DNA from: Nicotiana tabacum | Lineage: Eukaryota > Streptophyta > Magnoliopsida > Solanales > Solanaceae | Direction of reading: 5' to 3' | DNA: 64,000 bases | Assembly: GCF_000715075.1 (NCBI RefSeq) | Contig: NC_134102.1 | Location: 43,781,348-43,845,347 of the forward strand | Shown here: positions 11,330-26,506 of the stretch, piece by piece | Layout of the letters: each line of letters starts with the position of its first letter | Numbering within the stretch: the stretch's first letter is position 1 | The notes under the pieces: generated by a model | The model's database searches: none | Seen by the model: only the letters and a program-made list of their open reading frames with translations | What the model was told of the DNA's origin: nothing | Position numbers and translations under genes: made by a program

Positions 11330-14300
11330 CAAAGATCCATATCATCCTGTAGAAGTATACCTACATCAATTAAAAGATGCAGCGCCCCGACAAAAGGGAC
11401 GTGAGTACATATAAATAGTACTCGTATGTAAGGCAGTCAAAACAACATATGAAAATACGGTAACTCAAATAAGAGGCAAATAAAGTATATCAAGAAATTA
11501 TGAAACATCCAATAAAATCACATTTCAAGTCTTATTATACTTGCATCCTTCTAACCTTCTTTTAGGATCAACTGCATCATATGAACTATACGTGGAATAC
11601 ATAATATAATATAATTGTATCAACATGTACAAACAATGCAAACGGAAGTGGCACCTTCCTCCCTTATTTTACACATACACATTTCGTAGACCGTCCTTAG
11701 TGTTCACATATCATATTATACGCCTATGCATCTCATAGACCGTTCACAACATTCACTTACACAATGCAAATACACCTATTCAAGGGCTTGGAAATACAAC
11801 ATGAATATGATGAATCATGGTAACAATAAATGGGCTTAGATAGCCGTTAACGTCAAGCAAATATATTAAGAGCTTCCACTAAAATTTATCAATATTAAGT
11901 CGGGGATCCTTTATAACCACCCTCATACAAAGCGGCCCTTCCGCCTCACCTCAACATATGCAGGTGGAGATGTATTACGATACCACAACCTCGACCCAAA
12001 GAAACGATGCGCCATACCCTAATATATGTGTGTGGAGGTGTATCACCGTACCACAATCCCAACACAAAGCGGCCCTGCCGCCTCACCCCAATATATACGG
12101 ATGGAGGTGTATCACAATACTACAATCCCAACACAAAGCGGCCCTGCCGCGTCACCCCAATATATGTGGGTGGAGGTGTATCACAATACCAAAATCCCAA
12201 CACAAAGCGGTCATGCCGCCTCACCCCAATATATGCAGGTGGAGGTGTATTCCACAATACCACAATCCCTATACATAGCGGTCCTACCGCCTCAACCCAA
12301 TATATGTGGGTGGAGATATATTCCACAATACCACAATCCCTGCACAAAGTGGCCCTTCCGCCTCACCCCAATATATGCAGATGGAGGTGTATCACAATAC
12401 CATAATCCCAACACAAAGCGGCCCTGCCGCTTCATGCCAATATATGCGGATGGAGGTGTATCACAATACCATAATCCCAACACAAAGCGGTCATGCCGCC
12501 TCACCCCAATATATGCAGGTGGAGGTGTATTCCATAATACCATAATCCCTACACAAAGCGGTCCTATTGACTCACCCCAATATATGCGGGTGGAGATGTA
12601 TTCCACAATACCACAATCCCTACACAAAGTGGTCCTACTGCCTCACCCCAATATACGCATGTGGAGGTGTATCACGATACCATAATCCCTACACAAAGCG
12701 GTCCTACCGCCTCACCCCAATATATGCAGGTGGAGGTGTATTCCCAATCACAATACCATATTTAAACTCAAAGCAACATAGTTTGTCATTGCATTTAACA
12801 TCGTAATTACTCTTATCATTGGAATACTTCATGTTCGTGCTCATCATGGAGAAACACAACTCATTACATTAGCGCATGTATGGTAAATCAATAAGTCGAT
12901 TTCAATGGCACATGGGCCCAATTCCTTTTCTTAAGGTTCATCATCATTTAACAAAGGACATCTCATTATTCACTCCCTTGACCTCTTGAGGTCATAATCT
13001 AGGTTCATGACTCTTGGGGACTTAACAATCGAAGTCATTTACATACATTATTTTAGAAGCATACAACTATAGTTGAAACCATTAGGATATACAACACTTC
13101 AAAATTCTCATTTAGGCAACGATCACATTTCATGTTCATACTATCACTTATTTGTACTTGCCATGGGTGATCATAGAACATTAAGAGCATTTAGAACATT
13201 TAGGAACATCATAGTCTTTACTCGCAAGAACGTAGGGGCTTATAAGACATTGGAAACAAAAGTACAAATACGTACATCTCATAACCTTTCACACCCTATA
13301 TCACTTAATCCGTACTTTCAATCACTTACAACATTATTATTTCGTTGGCTCTCTTGGCCATACATTTGATTCTTCTTTCATGGCATAATGGCCGTATTTT
13401 ATATTCCACACTTTCATATCTTTCCTTTCATGGATCATCATCCTAAATATCAACATATACAATATTCCGAAAATCATAACTTTAGGTTCATTAGTAATGA
13501 AGACTTTAAACACAACGGATTTCTTTCCGAGAAATGGAGTAAAATGATTGACAATCGAAGCACGAATTAAAATCATAAACAAGTAACACATCGTTTCTTC
13601 TTTAATTACTTTTTCCCAAAAAGGACAATACACAATTTTCACTCACCAATATGTAAGAATGCAAAACACATTGAAAATACTCACTAAACATAGCATTAGC
13701 TAAAACAGCCACATATGGGCATCACTTGAGTTCATAAGCTTTTAGGAAATTCTATTTTCAAAGTCAATTTTAGAATAGTTGAATCAAAGCTCATTTCATA
13801 ATCTTTCTCACATCATCTCATTTCATGGGCACCATTGGCAACAAGTATAACTTTCACTCTTGGCATGTTGGCCACACTTTGTATCCCCAATTCACTTATT
13901 TCACTTCCAACCATCTTTATAGGTTATCAACAATAAGACATTTCCAATCAAGACTTTAGGTACACATATGAGCAATTAAGAGTCTGAAGCATATTGAGTT
14001 TTCTCACACAATTTGGCATCATAACCTTTATTTGAAAAACAACTCAAAGACATAGCATTTTAATACACATATCATTCTTGAACACATTCCCAAAAGATAA
14101 CATAATGTGTTAGGAAAATCCGAAACACATTTTGAATACATAATTCTCGACACTTTGCTTATTCGGGACAATCAAATTTATTGGGATCAACTCGGAACAT
14201 AGAATAAGGAACTTGAGACAACCATACTTGAAACTTATAAGAACATCATTGAATTCAATTCTAAGATAGTAGTTTAGCCAACGTACCTTGCTTTGAGCTC

Positions 14301-15103
14301 TCCTTAAGTTACTACAACATTCCGGAAATTCTAGCAATTCAAATCTATTTTGAGACATAACAAAATTAAACACAAATTAGGAAGGTAGTCATGGTTTCAG
14401 CTCATTTGAACATTTTATCAAACACTAGATGTGCGAATTTGGCTAAAAGGTTCTTCTACAAGATTTCCTTCATTCTACAACCCAATCTTTACTTATTTGA
14501 GCTCAATAATCTCTCCACAAACCTTATTGGTACATACATATATAAATAATACTTTCATACCCAAGAATAATACTCCTAATCAACCGTATTCTACCCAAAT
14601 CCAAAATTAAAAACTAGGGTATGGAACCTTACTTCTTAGATGAAGAGCTTGTGAGATTTCTTTGTTGGATTTCAAAGCTTGGACAAGATCTTGATGAACA
14701 AAACACTTCATCTACTTCCTCTCTCTAGAACACTCTCACTTCTCTCTAAAACACCTCAGATAATTGCTCCAAAATAAACCCCAAAGCCTATTTATCAAAA
14801 TGGGGTCGGGTTATGAAAATAGAAAAATTAACCCACCGAAAGCAGGTCTGCGGTCGCATAATAGACCGCAGAATGGCTATGCGGGTTGCAAAATGCACTG
14901 TAAAATCGATATTAAAAACTGGGCTGTACTGGTCCACTCTGCGACCAGTTTGCGGTCGCAGAAGCACTTTCGCGATCGCAAAATTTTTTTTTGATCGCAA
15001 AATTGGTCGCAGAATCTCGTTTTTCCAGCCTTTGGTAATTTTGTCATTACTTCTTGTAGGAGTGTCCAAATGACGAACGGTTTGAAGCGTTGGAAACTAG
15101 AAT
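11330..15103 (-). repeat. 3.8 kb tandem unit U1
   Basis: 3774 bp. Contains a 12-monomer minisatellite, about 2 kb of AT-rich single-copy sequence and a terminal TGCGGTCGCA cluster (about 14848-15020). It is 69 bp shorter than U4 and U5, exactly one monomer. Its frames (e.g. 14110-14373 minus) have counterparts in other units but no recognisable product. Confidence 0.9.
11923..12745 (-). repeat. Minisatellite array a, 12 monomers
   Basis: Monomers are 69 bp (TATCACAATACC type) or 70 bp (TATTCCACAATACC type). Most carry GCGG(C/T)C(C/A)T(G/A)CCGC, able to form a small hairpin. Because 69 is divisible by 3 and the monomer lacks stops, long artificial reading frames appear on both strands. Confidence 0.95.
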
Positions 15104-18100
15104 CAAAGATCCGTATCATCCTATAGATGTATACCTACATCCATTAAAAAATGCAGTGCCTCCGGCAAAAGGGTCGTGAGTACAACATATGAAAATACGG
15201 TAACTCAAATAAGAGGAATATAAAGTATATCAAGAAATTACGAAACATCCAATAAAATCACATTTCAAGTCTTATTATACTTGAATCCTTCTAACCTTCT
15301 TTTAGGATCAACTGCACCATATGAATTATACGTGGAATACATTATATAATGTAATTGTATCAATATGTACAAACAATGCCAACGGAAGTGGCACCTTCCT
15401 CCCTTATTTTACACATACACATTTCGTAGACCGTCCTTAGTGTTCACATATCATATTATACACCTATGCGTCTCATAGACCGTTCACAACGTTCACTTAC
15501 ACAATATAAATATACCTATTCAAGGGCTTGGAAATACAACATGAATATGATGAATCATGGTAACAATAAATGGGCTTAGATAGCCGTTAACGTCAAGTAA
15601 ATATATTAAGCGTTTCCACTCAAATTTATCAATATTAAGTCGGGGATCCTTTATAACCACCCTCACACAAAGCGGCCCTGCCGCCTCACCCCAACATATG
15701 TGGGTGGAGATGTATTACCATACCACAATCCCAACACAAAGCGGCCCTTCCGCCTCACCCCAATATATGTGGATGGAGGTGTATCACAATACCACAATCC
15801 CAACACAAAGCGGCCCAGCTGCCTCACCCCAATATATGCGGATGGAAGTGTATCAGAATACCACAATCCCAACACAAAGCGGTCATGCCGCCTCACCCTA
15901 ATATTTACGGGTGGAGGTGTATTCCACAATACCACCATCCCTACACAAAGCGGTCCTACCGCCTCACCCCAATATATGCGGGTGGAGATGTATTCCACAA
16001 TACCACCATCCCTACACAAAGTGGCCCTGCCGCCTCACCCCAATATATACAAATAAAGGTGTATCACAATACCATAATCCCAACACAAAGCGGCCCTTCC
16101 ACCTCACCCCAATATATGCGGATAGGTGTATCACAATACAACAATCCCATCACAAACCAGTCATGCCGCCTCACCCCAATATATGCAGGTGAAGGTGTAT
16201 TGCAATACCACAATACCAACACAAAGCGGTCATACCGCCTCACCCCAATATATGCGGGTGGAGGTGTATTCCTTAATACCACAATCCCTACACAAAGCAG
16301 TCCTACCGACTCACCACAATATATGCGGGTGGAGATGTATTCCACAATACCATAATCCCTACACAAAGTGGTCCTATCGCCTCACCCCAATATATACATG
16401 TGGAGGTGTATCAAAATACCACAATCCCTACACAAAGTGGTCCTACCGCCTCACCCCAATATATGCGGGTGGAGGTGTATTCCCAGTCACAATACAATAT
16501 ATAAACTCAAAGCACCATAGTTTGTCATTACATTTAACGCCGCAATTACTCTTATCATTAGAATACTTCATGTTCATGCTCATCATGGAGAACCACAACT
16601 CATTACATTAGCGCATGCATGGCAAATCAATAATTCGATTTCAACGGCACATGGGCCCAATTCCTTTTCTTAAGGTTCATCATCATTTAACAAAGGACAT
16701 CTCATTATTCATTCCCTTGACCTCTTGGTTAATGACTCTTGGGGACGTAACAATCGAAGTCATTTACATACATTATTTAAGAAGCATACAACTATAGTTG
16801 AAACCATTGGGACATACAACACTTTGAAATTCTCATTTAGGCAACGATAACATTTCATGTTTATACTATCACTTATGTGTACTTGCCATGGGTGATCATA
16901 GAACATTAAGAGCATTTAGAACATTTAGGAACATCATAGTCCATACTCGCAAGAACGTAAGGGCTTATAAGACATTGGAAACAAAAGTACAAATATGTAC
17001 ATCTCATAACCTTTCACACCCTGTATCACTTAATCCGTACTTTCAACCACTTACAATATTATTATTTCATTGGTTCTCTTGGCCATACATTTGATTCTTC
17101 TTTCATGGCATAATGGCCATATTTCATATTCCACACTTTCATATCTTTCCTTTAATGGATCATCATCCTAAATATCAACATATACAATATTCCGAAAATC
17201 ATAACTTTAGGTTCATTAGTAATGAAGACTTTAAACACAACGGATTTCTTTCCGAGAAATGGAGTAAAATGATTGACAATCGAAGCACGAATTAAAATCA
17301 TAAACAAGTAACACATCGTTTCTTCTTTAATTACTTTTTCCCAAAAAGGACAATACACAATTTTAACTCACCAATATGTAAGAATGCAAAACACATTGAA
17401 AATACTCACTAAACATAGCATTCGCTAAAACAGCCACATATGGGCATCACTTGAGTTCATAAGCTTTTAGGAAATTCTATATTCAAAGTCAATTTTAGAA
17501 TAGTTGAATCAAAGCTCATTTCATAATCTTTCTTACATCATCTCATTTCATGGGCACCATTGGCAACAAGTATAACTTTCACTCTTGGCACGTTGGTCAC
17601 ACTTTGTATCCCCAATTCACTTATTTCACTTCCAACCATCTTTATAGGTTATCAACAATAAGACATTTCCAATCAGCACTTTAGGTACACATATGAGCAA
17701 TTAAGAGTCTTAAGCATATTGAGTTTTCTCACACAATTTGACATCAACACCTTTATTTGAAAAACAACTCAAAGACATAGCATTTTAATACACATATCAT
17801 TCTTGAACACAATCCCAAAAGATAACATAATTTGATAGGAGCATCCGGAACACATTTTGAATATATAATTCTCGACACTTTGCTTATTCGGGACAATCAA
17901 ATTTAATGGGAATAACTCGGAACATAGAATAAGGAACTTGAGACAACCATACTTGAAGCTTATGGGAAAATCATTGAATTCAATTCTAAGATAGTAGTTT
18001 AGCCAACATACCTTACTTTGAGCTCTCCTTACGTGACTACAACGTTTCGGAAATTCTAGCAATTCCAATATATTTTGAGACATAACAAAATTGAACACAA

Positions 18101-18816
18101 ATTAGGAAGATATTCATGGTTTCAGCTCATTTGAGCATTTTATCAAACACTAGGTGTGCAAATTTGGCTACAAGGTTCTTCTACAAGATTTCCTTCATTC
18201 TACAACCCAATCTTTACTTATTTGAGCTCAACAATCTCTCCACAAACCTTATTGGTGCATACATGTATAAATAATACTCTCATACCCAAGAATCATACTC
18301 CTAATCAACCATCTTCTACCCAAATCCAAAATTAAAAACTAGGGTATGGAACCTTACTTCTTAGATAAAGAACTTGTGAGATTTCCTTGTTGGATTTCAA
18401 AGCTTGGACAAGATCTTGATGAACAAAACACTTCATCTACTTTCTCTCTCTAGAACACTCTCACTTCTCTCTAAAACACCTCAAATAATTGCTCCAAAAT
18501 AAACCCCAAAGCCTATTAATCAAAATGGGGTCGGGTTATGAAAATAGAAAAATTAACCCACCGAAAGCAGGTCTGCGGTCGCATAATGGACCGCAGAAAG
18601 GCTATTCGGGTTGCAAAACGCACTGCAAAATCGGTGCCAAAAATTGGGCTGTACTGGTCCATTCTGCGACCAGTTTGCGGTCGCAGAACCACTTTCGCGA
18701 TCGTAAAATTATTCTGTGATTGCAGAATCTCGTTTTTCCAGCCTTTGGTAATTTTGTCATAACTTCTTGTAGGAGTGTCCAAATGAAGAACGGTTTGAAG
18801 CGTTGGAAACTAGACT
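15104..18816 (-). repeat. 3.8 kb tandem unit U2
   Basis: 3713 bp, 12-monomer minisatellite and additional small deletions near the start and in the CGGTCGCA cluster (about 18570-18735). Shares the tail GGAGTGTCC...GGTTTGAAGCG with U1. Confidence 0.9.
15661..16485 (-). repeat. Minisatellite array b, 12 monomers
   Basis: Same monomer family as array a, more diverged, with shorter monomers near 16110-16140. Confidence 0.95.
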
Positions 18817-19408
18817 CAAAAATCCATATTATCCTGTAGAAGTACACCTACATCCATTAAAAGATGCAGCACCCCCGGCAAAAGGGACGTGAGTACATAT
18901 GGAACAGTACTCGTATGTAAGGCAGTCAAAACAATATATGCAAATACGGTAACTCAAATAAGAGGCAAAAGAAGTATAGCAACAAATAACGAAACATCCA
19001 ATAAAATCACATTTCAAGTCTTAGTATACTTGCATCCTTCTAACCTTCTTTTTGGATCAACTGCGCCATATGAAATATACGTGGAATACATAATATAATA
19101 TAATTGTATCAACATTTACAAACAATGCCACCGGAAGTAGCACCTTCTTCTCTTATTTTACACACACACATTTTATAGACCGTCCTTAGTGTTCACATAT
19201 CATATTATACAGCTATGCATCTCATAGACCGTTTGCAACGTTCACTTACACAATGCAAATACACCTATTCAAGGGCTTGGAAATACAACATGAATATGAT
19301 GAATCATGGTAACAATAAATGAGCTTAGATAGCCGTTAACGTCAAGCAACTTTATTAAGAGCTTCCACTCAAATTTATCAATATTAAGTCCGGGATCCTT
19401 TATAACCA

Positions 19409-20312
19409 CCCTCACACAAAGCGGCCCTGCTGCCTCACCCCCAACATATGCGAGTGGAGATGTATTACGATACCACAACCTTGACACAAAGAGACCATGC
19501 CCCTCACCCCAATATGCGGGTGGAGGTGTATCACTGTACCACAATCCGAATACAAAGTGGCCCTGCCGCCTCACCCCAATATATGCGGATGGAGGTGTAT
19601 CACAATACCACAATCCCAACACAAAGCGGCCCTGCCGCCTCACCCCAATATATGCGGATGGAGGTGTATCATAATACCACAATCCCAACATAAAGCGGCC
19701 ATGCCGCCTCACCCTAATATATGTGGGTGGAGGTGTATTCCACATTACCTCAATCCCTACACAAAGCGGTCCTACCTCCTCACCCCAATATATGCGGGTG
19801 GAGATGTATTCCACAATACCTCAATCCTTACACAAAGCGGTCCTACCACCTCACCCCAATATATACGGGTGGAGATATATTCCACAATACCAGAATCCCT
19901 ACACAAAGCGGCCCTGCCGCCATACTCCAATATATGCGGATGGAGGTATATCACAATACCACAATCCCAACACAAAGCGGCCATGCCGCCTCACCCCAAT
20001 ATATGCAGGTGGAGGTGTATCGCAATACCACAATTCCAACATAAAGCGGTCATGCCGCCTCACCCCAATATATGCGGGTGGAGGTGTATTCCATAATACC
20101 ACAATCTCTACACAAAGCGGTCCTATTGACTCACCCCAATATATGCAGGTGGAGATGTATTCCACAATACCACAATCCCTACACAAAGTGGTCCTACCTC
20201 CTCACCCCAATATACGCATGAGGAGGTATATCACAATACCACAATCCCTACACAAAGAGGTCGTACCGCCTCACCCCAATATATGCGGGTGGAGGTGTAT
20301 TCCCAATCACAA
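19409..20312 (-). repeat. Minisatellite array c, 13 monomers
   Basis: Same family; begins after the GGGATCCTTTATAACCACCC flank shared by all arrays and ends at TATTCCCAATCACAATACC. Confidence 0.95.
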
Positions 20313-22347
20313 TACCATATATAAACTCAAAGCAACATAGTTTGTCATTACATTTAACGCCGTAATTACTCTTATCATTAGAATACTTCATGTTCATGCT
20401 CATCATGGAGAACCACAACTCATTACATTTGCGCATGCATGGTAAATCAATAAGTCGATTTCAATGGCACATGGGCCCAATTCCTTTTCTTAAGGTTCAT
20501 CATCATTTAACAAAGGACATCTCATTATTCACAACCTTGACCTCTTGAGGTCATAATCTAGGTTCATGACTCTTGGGGACTTAACAATCGAAGTCACTTA
20601 CATACATTATTTCAGAAGCATACAACTATAGTTGGAATTATTGGTACATACAACACTTCAAAATTTTCATTTAGGCAACGATCACATTTCATGTTCATAC
20701 TATCACTTATGTGTACTTGCCATGGGTGATCATAGAACATTAAGAACATTTAGAACATTTAGGAACATCATAGTCTTTACTCGCAAGAACGTAGGGGCTT
20801 ATAAGACATTGGAAACAAAAGTACAAATACGTACATCTCATAACCTTTCACATTCTATATCACTTAATCCGTACTTTTAACCACTTACAACATTATTATT
20901 TCATTGGCTCTCTTGGCTACACATTTGATTCTTCTTTCGTGGCACAATGACCGTATTTCATATTCCACACTTTCATATCTTTCCTTTCATGGATCATCAT
21001 CCTAAATATCAACATATACAATATTCTGGAAATCACAACTTTAGGTTCATTAGTAATGAAGACTTTAAACACAATGGATTTCTTTTCGAGAAATGGAGTA
21101 AAATGATTGACAATCGAAGCATGAATTAAAATCATAAACAAGTAACACATCGTTTATTCTTGAATTACTTTTTCCTAAAAAAGGACAATACACAATTTCC
21201 ACTCACGAATATGTAAGAATGCAAAACATATTAAAAATACTCAATAAATATAACATTAGCTAAAACAACCACATATGGGCATCACTTGAGTTCATAAGCT
21301 TTTAGGAAATTCTATTTTCAAAGTCAATTTTAGAATAGTTGAATCAAAGCTCATTTCATAATCTTTCTCACATCATCTCATTTCATGGGCACCATTGGCA
21401 ACAAGTATAACTTTCACTCTTGGTACGTTGGCCACACTTTGTATCCCCTATTCACTTATTTCACTTCCAACCATCTTTATAAGTTATCAACAATAAGACA
21501 TTTCCAATCAAGACTTTAGGTACACATATGAACAATTAAGAGTCTTAAGCATATTGAGTTTTCTCACACAACTTGGCATCATAACCTTTATTTGAAAAAC
21601 AAATCAAAGACATAGCATTTTAATACACATATCATTCTTGAACACATTCCCGAAAGATAACATAATGTGATAGGAGCATCCGAAACCCATTTTGAATACA
21701 TAATTCTCGACACTTTGCTTATTCGGGACAATCAAATTTATTGGGAACAACTCGGAACATAGAATAAGGAACTTGAGACAACCATACTTGAAACTTATGA
21801 GAACATCATTGAATTCAATTTTAATATAGTAGTTTAGCAAACATACCTTGCTTTGAGCTCTCCTTAAGTTAGTATAACGTTTCGAAAATTCTAGCAATTC
21901 CAATCTATTTTGAGACATAACAAAATTGAACATAAATGAGGAAGGTATTCATGGTTTCAGCTTATTTGAGCAATTTATCAAACACTAGGTGTGCAAATTT
22001 GGCTACAAGTTTCTTCTACAAGATTTCCTTCATTCTACAACCCATTCTTTACTTATTTGAGCTCAACAATCTCTCCACAAATCTTATTGGTACATACATG
22101 TATAAATAATACTCTTATAACCAAGAATCATACTCCTAATCAACCATCTTCTACCCAAATACAAAATTAAAAACTAGGATATGGAACCTTACTTCTTAGA
22201 TGAAGAACTTGTGAGATTTCCTTGTTGGATTTCAAAGCTTGGACAAGATCTTGATGAACAAAACAGTTCATGTACTTCCTCTCTCTAGAACACTCTCACT
22301 TCTCTCTAAAACACCTCAGCTAATTGCTCCAAAATTAACCCCAAAGC

Positions 22348-22356
22348 CTATTTATA
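22348..22356 (-). promoter_or_regulatory. Candidate TATA box in unit U3
   Basis: TATAAATAG on the minus strand, followed downstream by a pyrimidine- and AGAGAG-rich leader-like stretch. It is the basis for assigning minus orientation to this LTR family. U1 (GATAAATAG), U2 and U5 have damaged versions. Confidence 0.45.
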
Positions 22357-23255
22357 AAAATGGGGTCGGATTATGAAAATAGAAAAATTAACCCTCAGAA
22401 AGCAGGTCTGCGGTCGCATAATGGACCGCAGAAGGGCTATGCGGGTTGCAAAATGCATTGCAAAATCGGTGCAAAAAAATGGGCTGTACTGGTCCATTTT
22501 GCGACTAGTTTGCGGTCGCAGAAGCACTTTTGCAATCGCAAAATTATTCTGTGATAGCAGAATCGGTCGCAGAATCTCGTTTTTCCAGCCTTTGGTAATT
22601 TTGTCATAACTTCTTGTAGGACTGTCCAAATGAAGAACGGTTGGAAGGGTTGGAAACTAGACTCAAAGATCCATATCATCCTATAGAAGAATACCTACAT
22701 CCATTAAAAGATGCAGCACCCCCGGCAAAAGGGACATTAGTTCATATGGAATACTACTCGTATGTAAGGTAGTCAAAACAACATACGAAAATACGGCAAC
22801 TCAAATAAGAGGCAAATAAAGTATAACAACAAATAACGAAACATCCAATAAAATCACATTTCAAGTCTTATTATACTTGCATCCTTCTAACCTTCTTTTA
22901 GGATCAACTGCGCCATATGAACTATATGTGGAATACATAATATAATGTAATTGTATCAACAAGTACAAACAATGCCAACAGAAGTGGCACCTTCCTCCCT
23001 TATTTTACACATACACATTTCGTAGACCGTCCTTAGTGTTCACATATCATATTATACACCTATGCGTCTCATAGACCGTTCACAACGTTCACTTACACAA
23101 TGCAAATACACCTATTTAAGGGCTTGGAAATACAACATGAATATGATGAATCATGGTAACAATAAATGGGCTTAGATAGCCGTTAACGTCAAGCAAATTT
23201 ATTAAGAGTTTCCACTCAAATATATCAATATTAAGTCGGGGATCCTTTATAACCA

Positions 23256-24150
23256 CCCTCACACAAAGCGGCCCTGCCGCTTCATGCCAACATATACGGG
23301 TGGAGATGTATTACGATACCACAACCTCGACACAAAGAGACCATGCGCTTCACCCCAATATATGCGGGTGGAGGTGTATCACCGTACTACAATCCCAACA
23401 CAAAGCGGCCCTGCCGCCTCACCCCAATATATGCGGATGGAGGTGTATCACAATACCACAATCCCAACACAAAGCGGCCCTGCCGCCTCACCCCAATATA
23501 TGCGGATGGAGGTGTATCACAATACCACAATCCCAACACAAAGTGGTCATGCCACCTCACCCTAATATATGCGGGTGGAGGTGTATTCCACAATACTTCA
23601 ATGCCTACACAAAGCGGTCCTACCGCCTTACCCCAATATATGCGGGTGGAGATGTATTCCACTATACCATAATCCCCACACAATGCGGCCCTACCGCCTC
23701 ACCCCAATATATACGGATGGAGGTGCATCGCATTACCACAATCCCAACACAAAGCGGCCCAGCTGTTTCATCCCAATATATGCGGATGGAGGTGTATCAC
23801 AATACCACAATCCTAACACAAAGCGGTCATGTTGTCTAACCCTAATATATGCAGGTGGAGGTGTATCGCAATACCACAATTCCAACATAAAGCGGTCATG
23901 CCGCCTCACCCCAATATATGCGGGTGGAGGTGTATTCCATAATACCACAATCCTTACACAAAGCGGTCCTACCGACTCACCCCAATATATGCGGGTGGAG
24001 ATGTATTCCACAATACCACAATCCCTACACAAAGTGGTCCTACCGCCTCACCCTAATATACGCATGTGAGGTGTATCACAATACAACAATCCCTACACAA
24101 TGCGGTCCTACCGCCTCACCCCAATATATGCGGGTGAAAGTGTATTCCCA
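23256..24150 (-). repeat. Minisatellite array d, 13 monomers
   Basis: Same family. The order of 69- and 70-bp monomer types matches array e, so the array was copied whole with its unit. Confidence 0.95.
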
Positions 24151-26191
24151 ATCACAATACCATATATAAACTCAAAGCAACATAGTTTGTCATTACATTT
24201 AACGCCGTAATTACTCTTATCATTAGAATACTTCATGTTCATGCTCATCATGGAGAACCACAACTCATTACATTAGCGCATGCATGGTAAATCAATAATT
24301 CGATTTCAATGGCACATGGGCCCAATTCCTTTTCTTAAGGTTCATCATCATTTAACGAAGGACATCTCATTATTCACTCCCTTGACCTCTTGAGGTCATT
24401 ATCTAGATTCATGACTCTTGGGGACTTAATAATCGAAGTCATTTACATACATTATTTCAGAAGCATAAAACTATAGTTGAAACTATTGGGACATACAACA
24501 CTTCAAAATTCTCATTTAGGCAACGATCACATTTCATGTTCATACTATCACTTATTTGTACTGACCATGGGTGATCATAGAACATTAAGAGCATTTAGAA
24601 CATTTAAGAACATCATAGTCTTTAATCGCAAGAACGTAGGTTCTTATAAGACATTGGAAACAAAAGTACAAATTACGTACATCTCATAACCTTTCACACC
24701 CTATATCACTTTATCCGTACTTTCAACCACTTACAACATTATTATTTCATTGGATCTCTTGGCCATACATTTGATTCTTCTTTCATGGTACAATGACCTT
24801 ATTTCATATTCTACACTTTCATATCTTTCCTTTCATGGATTATCATCCAAAATATAAACATATACAATATTCCTGAAATCACAACTTTAGGTTCATTAGT
24901 AATGAAGACTTTAAACACAATGGATTTCTTTCCGAGAAATGGAGTAAAATGATTGACAATCGAAGCACAAATTAAAATCATAAACAAGTAACACATCGTC
25001 TCTTCTTGAACTACTTTTTCCCAAAAAGGACAATACACAATTTCCACTTACGAATATATAAGAATGAAAAACACATTGAAAATACTCACTAAACATAGCA
25101 TTAGCTAAAACAGCCACATATGGGCATCACTTGAGTTCATAAGCTTTTAGGAAAATCTATTTTCAAAGTTAATTTTAGAATAGTTGAATCAAAGCTCATT
25201 TCATAACCTTTCTCACATCATCTCATTTCATGGGCATCATTGGCAACAAGTATAACTTTCACTCTTGGCATGTTGGCCACACTTTGTATCCCCTATTCAC
25301 TTATTTCACTTCCAACCATCTTTATAGGTTATCAATAATAAGACAGTTCCAATCAAGAATTTAGGTACACATATGAGCAATTAATAGTCTTAAGCATATT
25401 GAGTTTTCTCACACAATTTGGCATCATAACCTTTATTTGAAAAACAACTTAAAGACATAGCATTTTAATACACATATCATTCTTGAACACATTCCCAAAA
25501 GATAACATAATGTGATAGGAGCATCCGAAACACATTTTGAATACATAATTCTCGACACTTTGCTTATTCGAGACAATCAAATTTATTGGGAAAAACTCGG
25601 AACATAGATTAAGGAACTTGAGACAACCATACTTGAAACTTATGAGAACATCATTGAATTCAATTTTAAGATAGTAGTTTAGCCAACATACCTTGCTTTG
25701 AGCTCTCCTTAAGTTACTACAACGTTCCGAAAATTCTAGCAATTTCAATCTATTTTGAGACCTAACAAAATTGAACACAAATTCGGAAGGTATTCATGGT
25801 TTCAGCTCATTTGAGCGTTTTATCAAACACTAGGTGTGCAAATTGGGCTACAAGGTTCTTCTACAAGATTTCCTTCATTCTACAACCCAATCTTTACTTA
25901 TTTGAGCTCAACAATCTCTCCACAAACCTTATTGGTACATACATGTATAAATAATACTCTCATACCCATGAATCATACTCCTAATCAACCATCTTCTACC
26001 CAAATCAAAATTGAAAACTAGGGTATAGAACCTTACTTCTTAGATGAAGAACTTGTGAGATTTCCTTATTGGATTTCAAAGCTTGCACAAGATTTTGATG
26101 AACAAAACGCTTCATCTACTTCCTCTCTCTAGAACACTCTAACTTCTCTCTAAAACACCTCAGCTAATTGCTCCAGAATAAACCCCAAAGC

Positions 26192-26200
26192 CTATTTATA
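26192..26200 (-). promoter_or_regulatory. Candidate TATA box in unit U4
   Basis: TATAAATAG on minus at the position equivalent to 22348-22356. Confidence 0.45.
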
Positions 26201-26506
26201 AAAATGGGGTCGGGTTATGAAAATAAAAAAATTAACCCTCAGAAAGCAGGTCTGCGGTCGCATAATGGACCGCAGAATGGCTATGCGGGTTGCAAAATGC
26301 ACTACAAAATCTGTGCCAAAACTGGGATGTACTGGTCCATTCTGCGACTAGTTTGCGGTCGCAGAAGCACTTTCGCAATCACAAAATTATTCTGTGATCG
26401 CAGAATCGGTCGCAGAATCTCGTTTTTCCAGCCTTTGGTAATTTTGTCATAACTTCTTGTAGGACTGTCCAAATGAAGAACGGTTGGAAGGGTTGGAAAC
26501 TAGACT

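Larger units (their letters stand above)
18817..22663 (-). repeat. 3.8 kb tandem unit U3
   Basis: 3847 bp, 13 monomers. The tail has GGACTGTCC and GGTTGGAAGGG, a version shared with U4 and U5 but not U1 and U2. It keeps a clean TATAAATAG on minus at 22348-22356. Confidence 0.9.
22664..26506 (-). repeat. 3.8 kb tandem unit U4
   Basis: 3843 bp, 13 monomers. Very close to U5 over most of its length, including the same length and shared variants such as the 25836-26021 and 29678-29863 segments. Confidence 0.92.
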
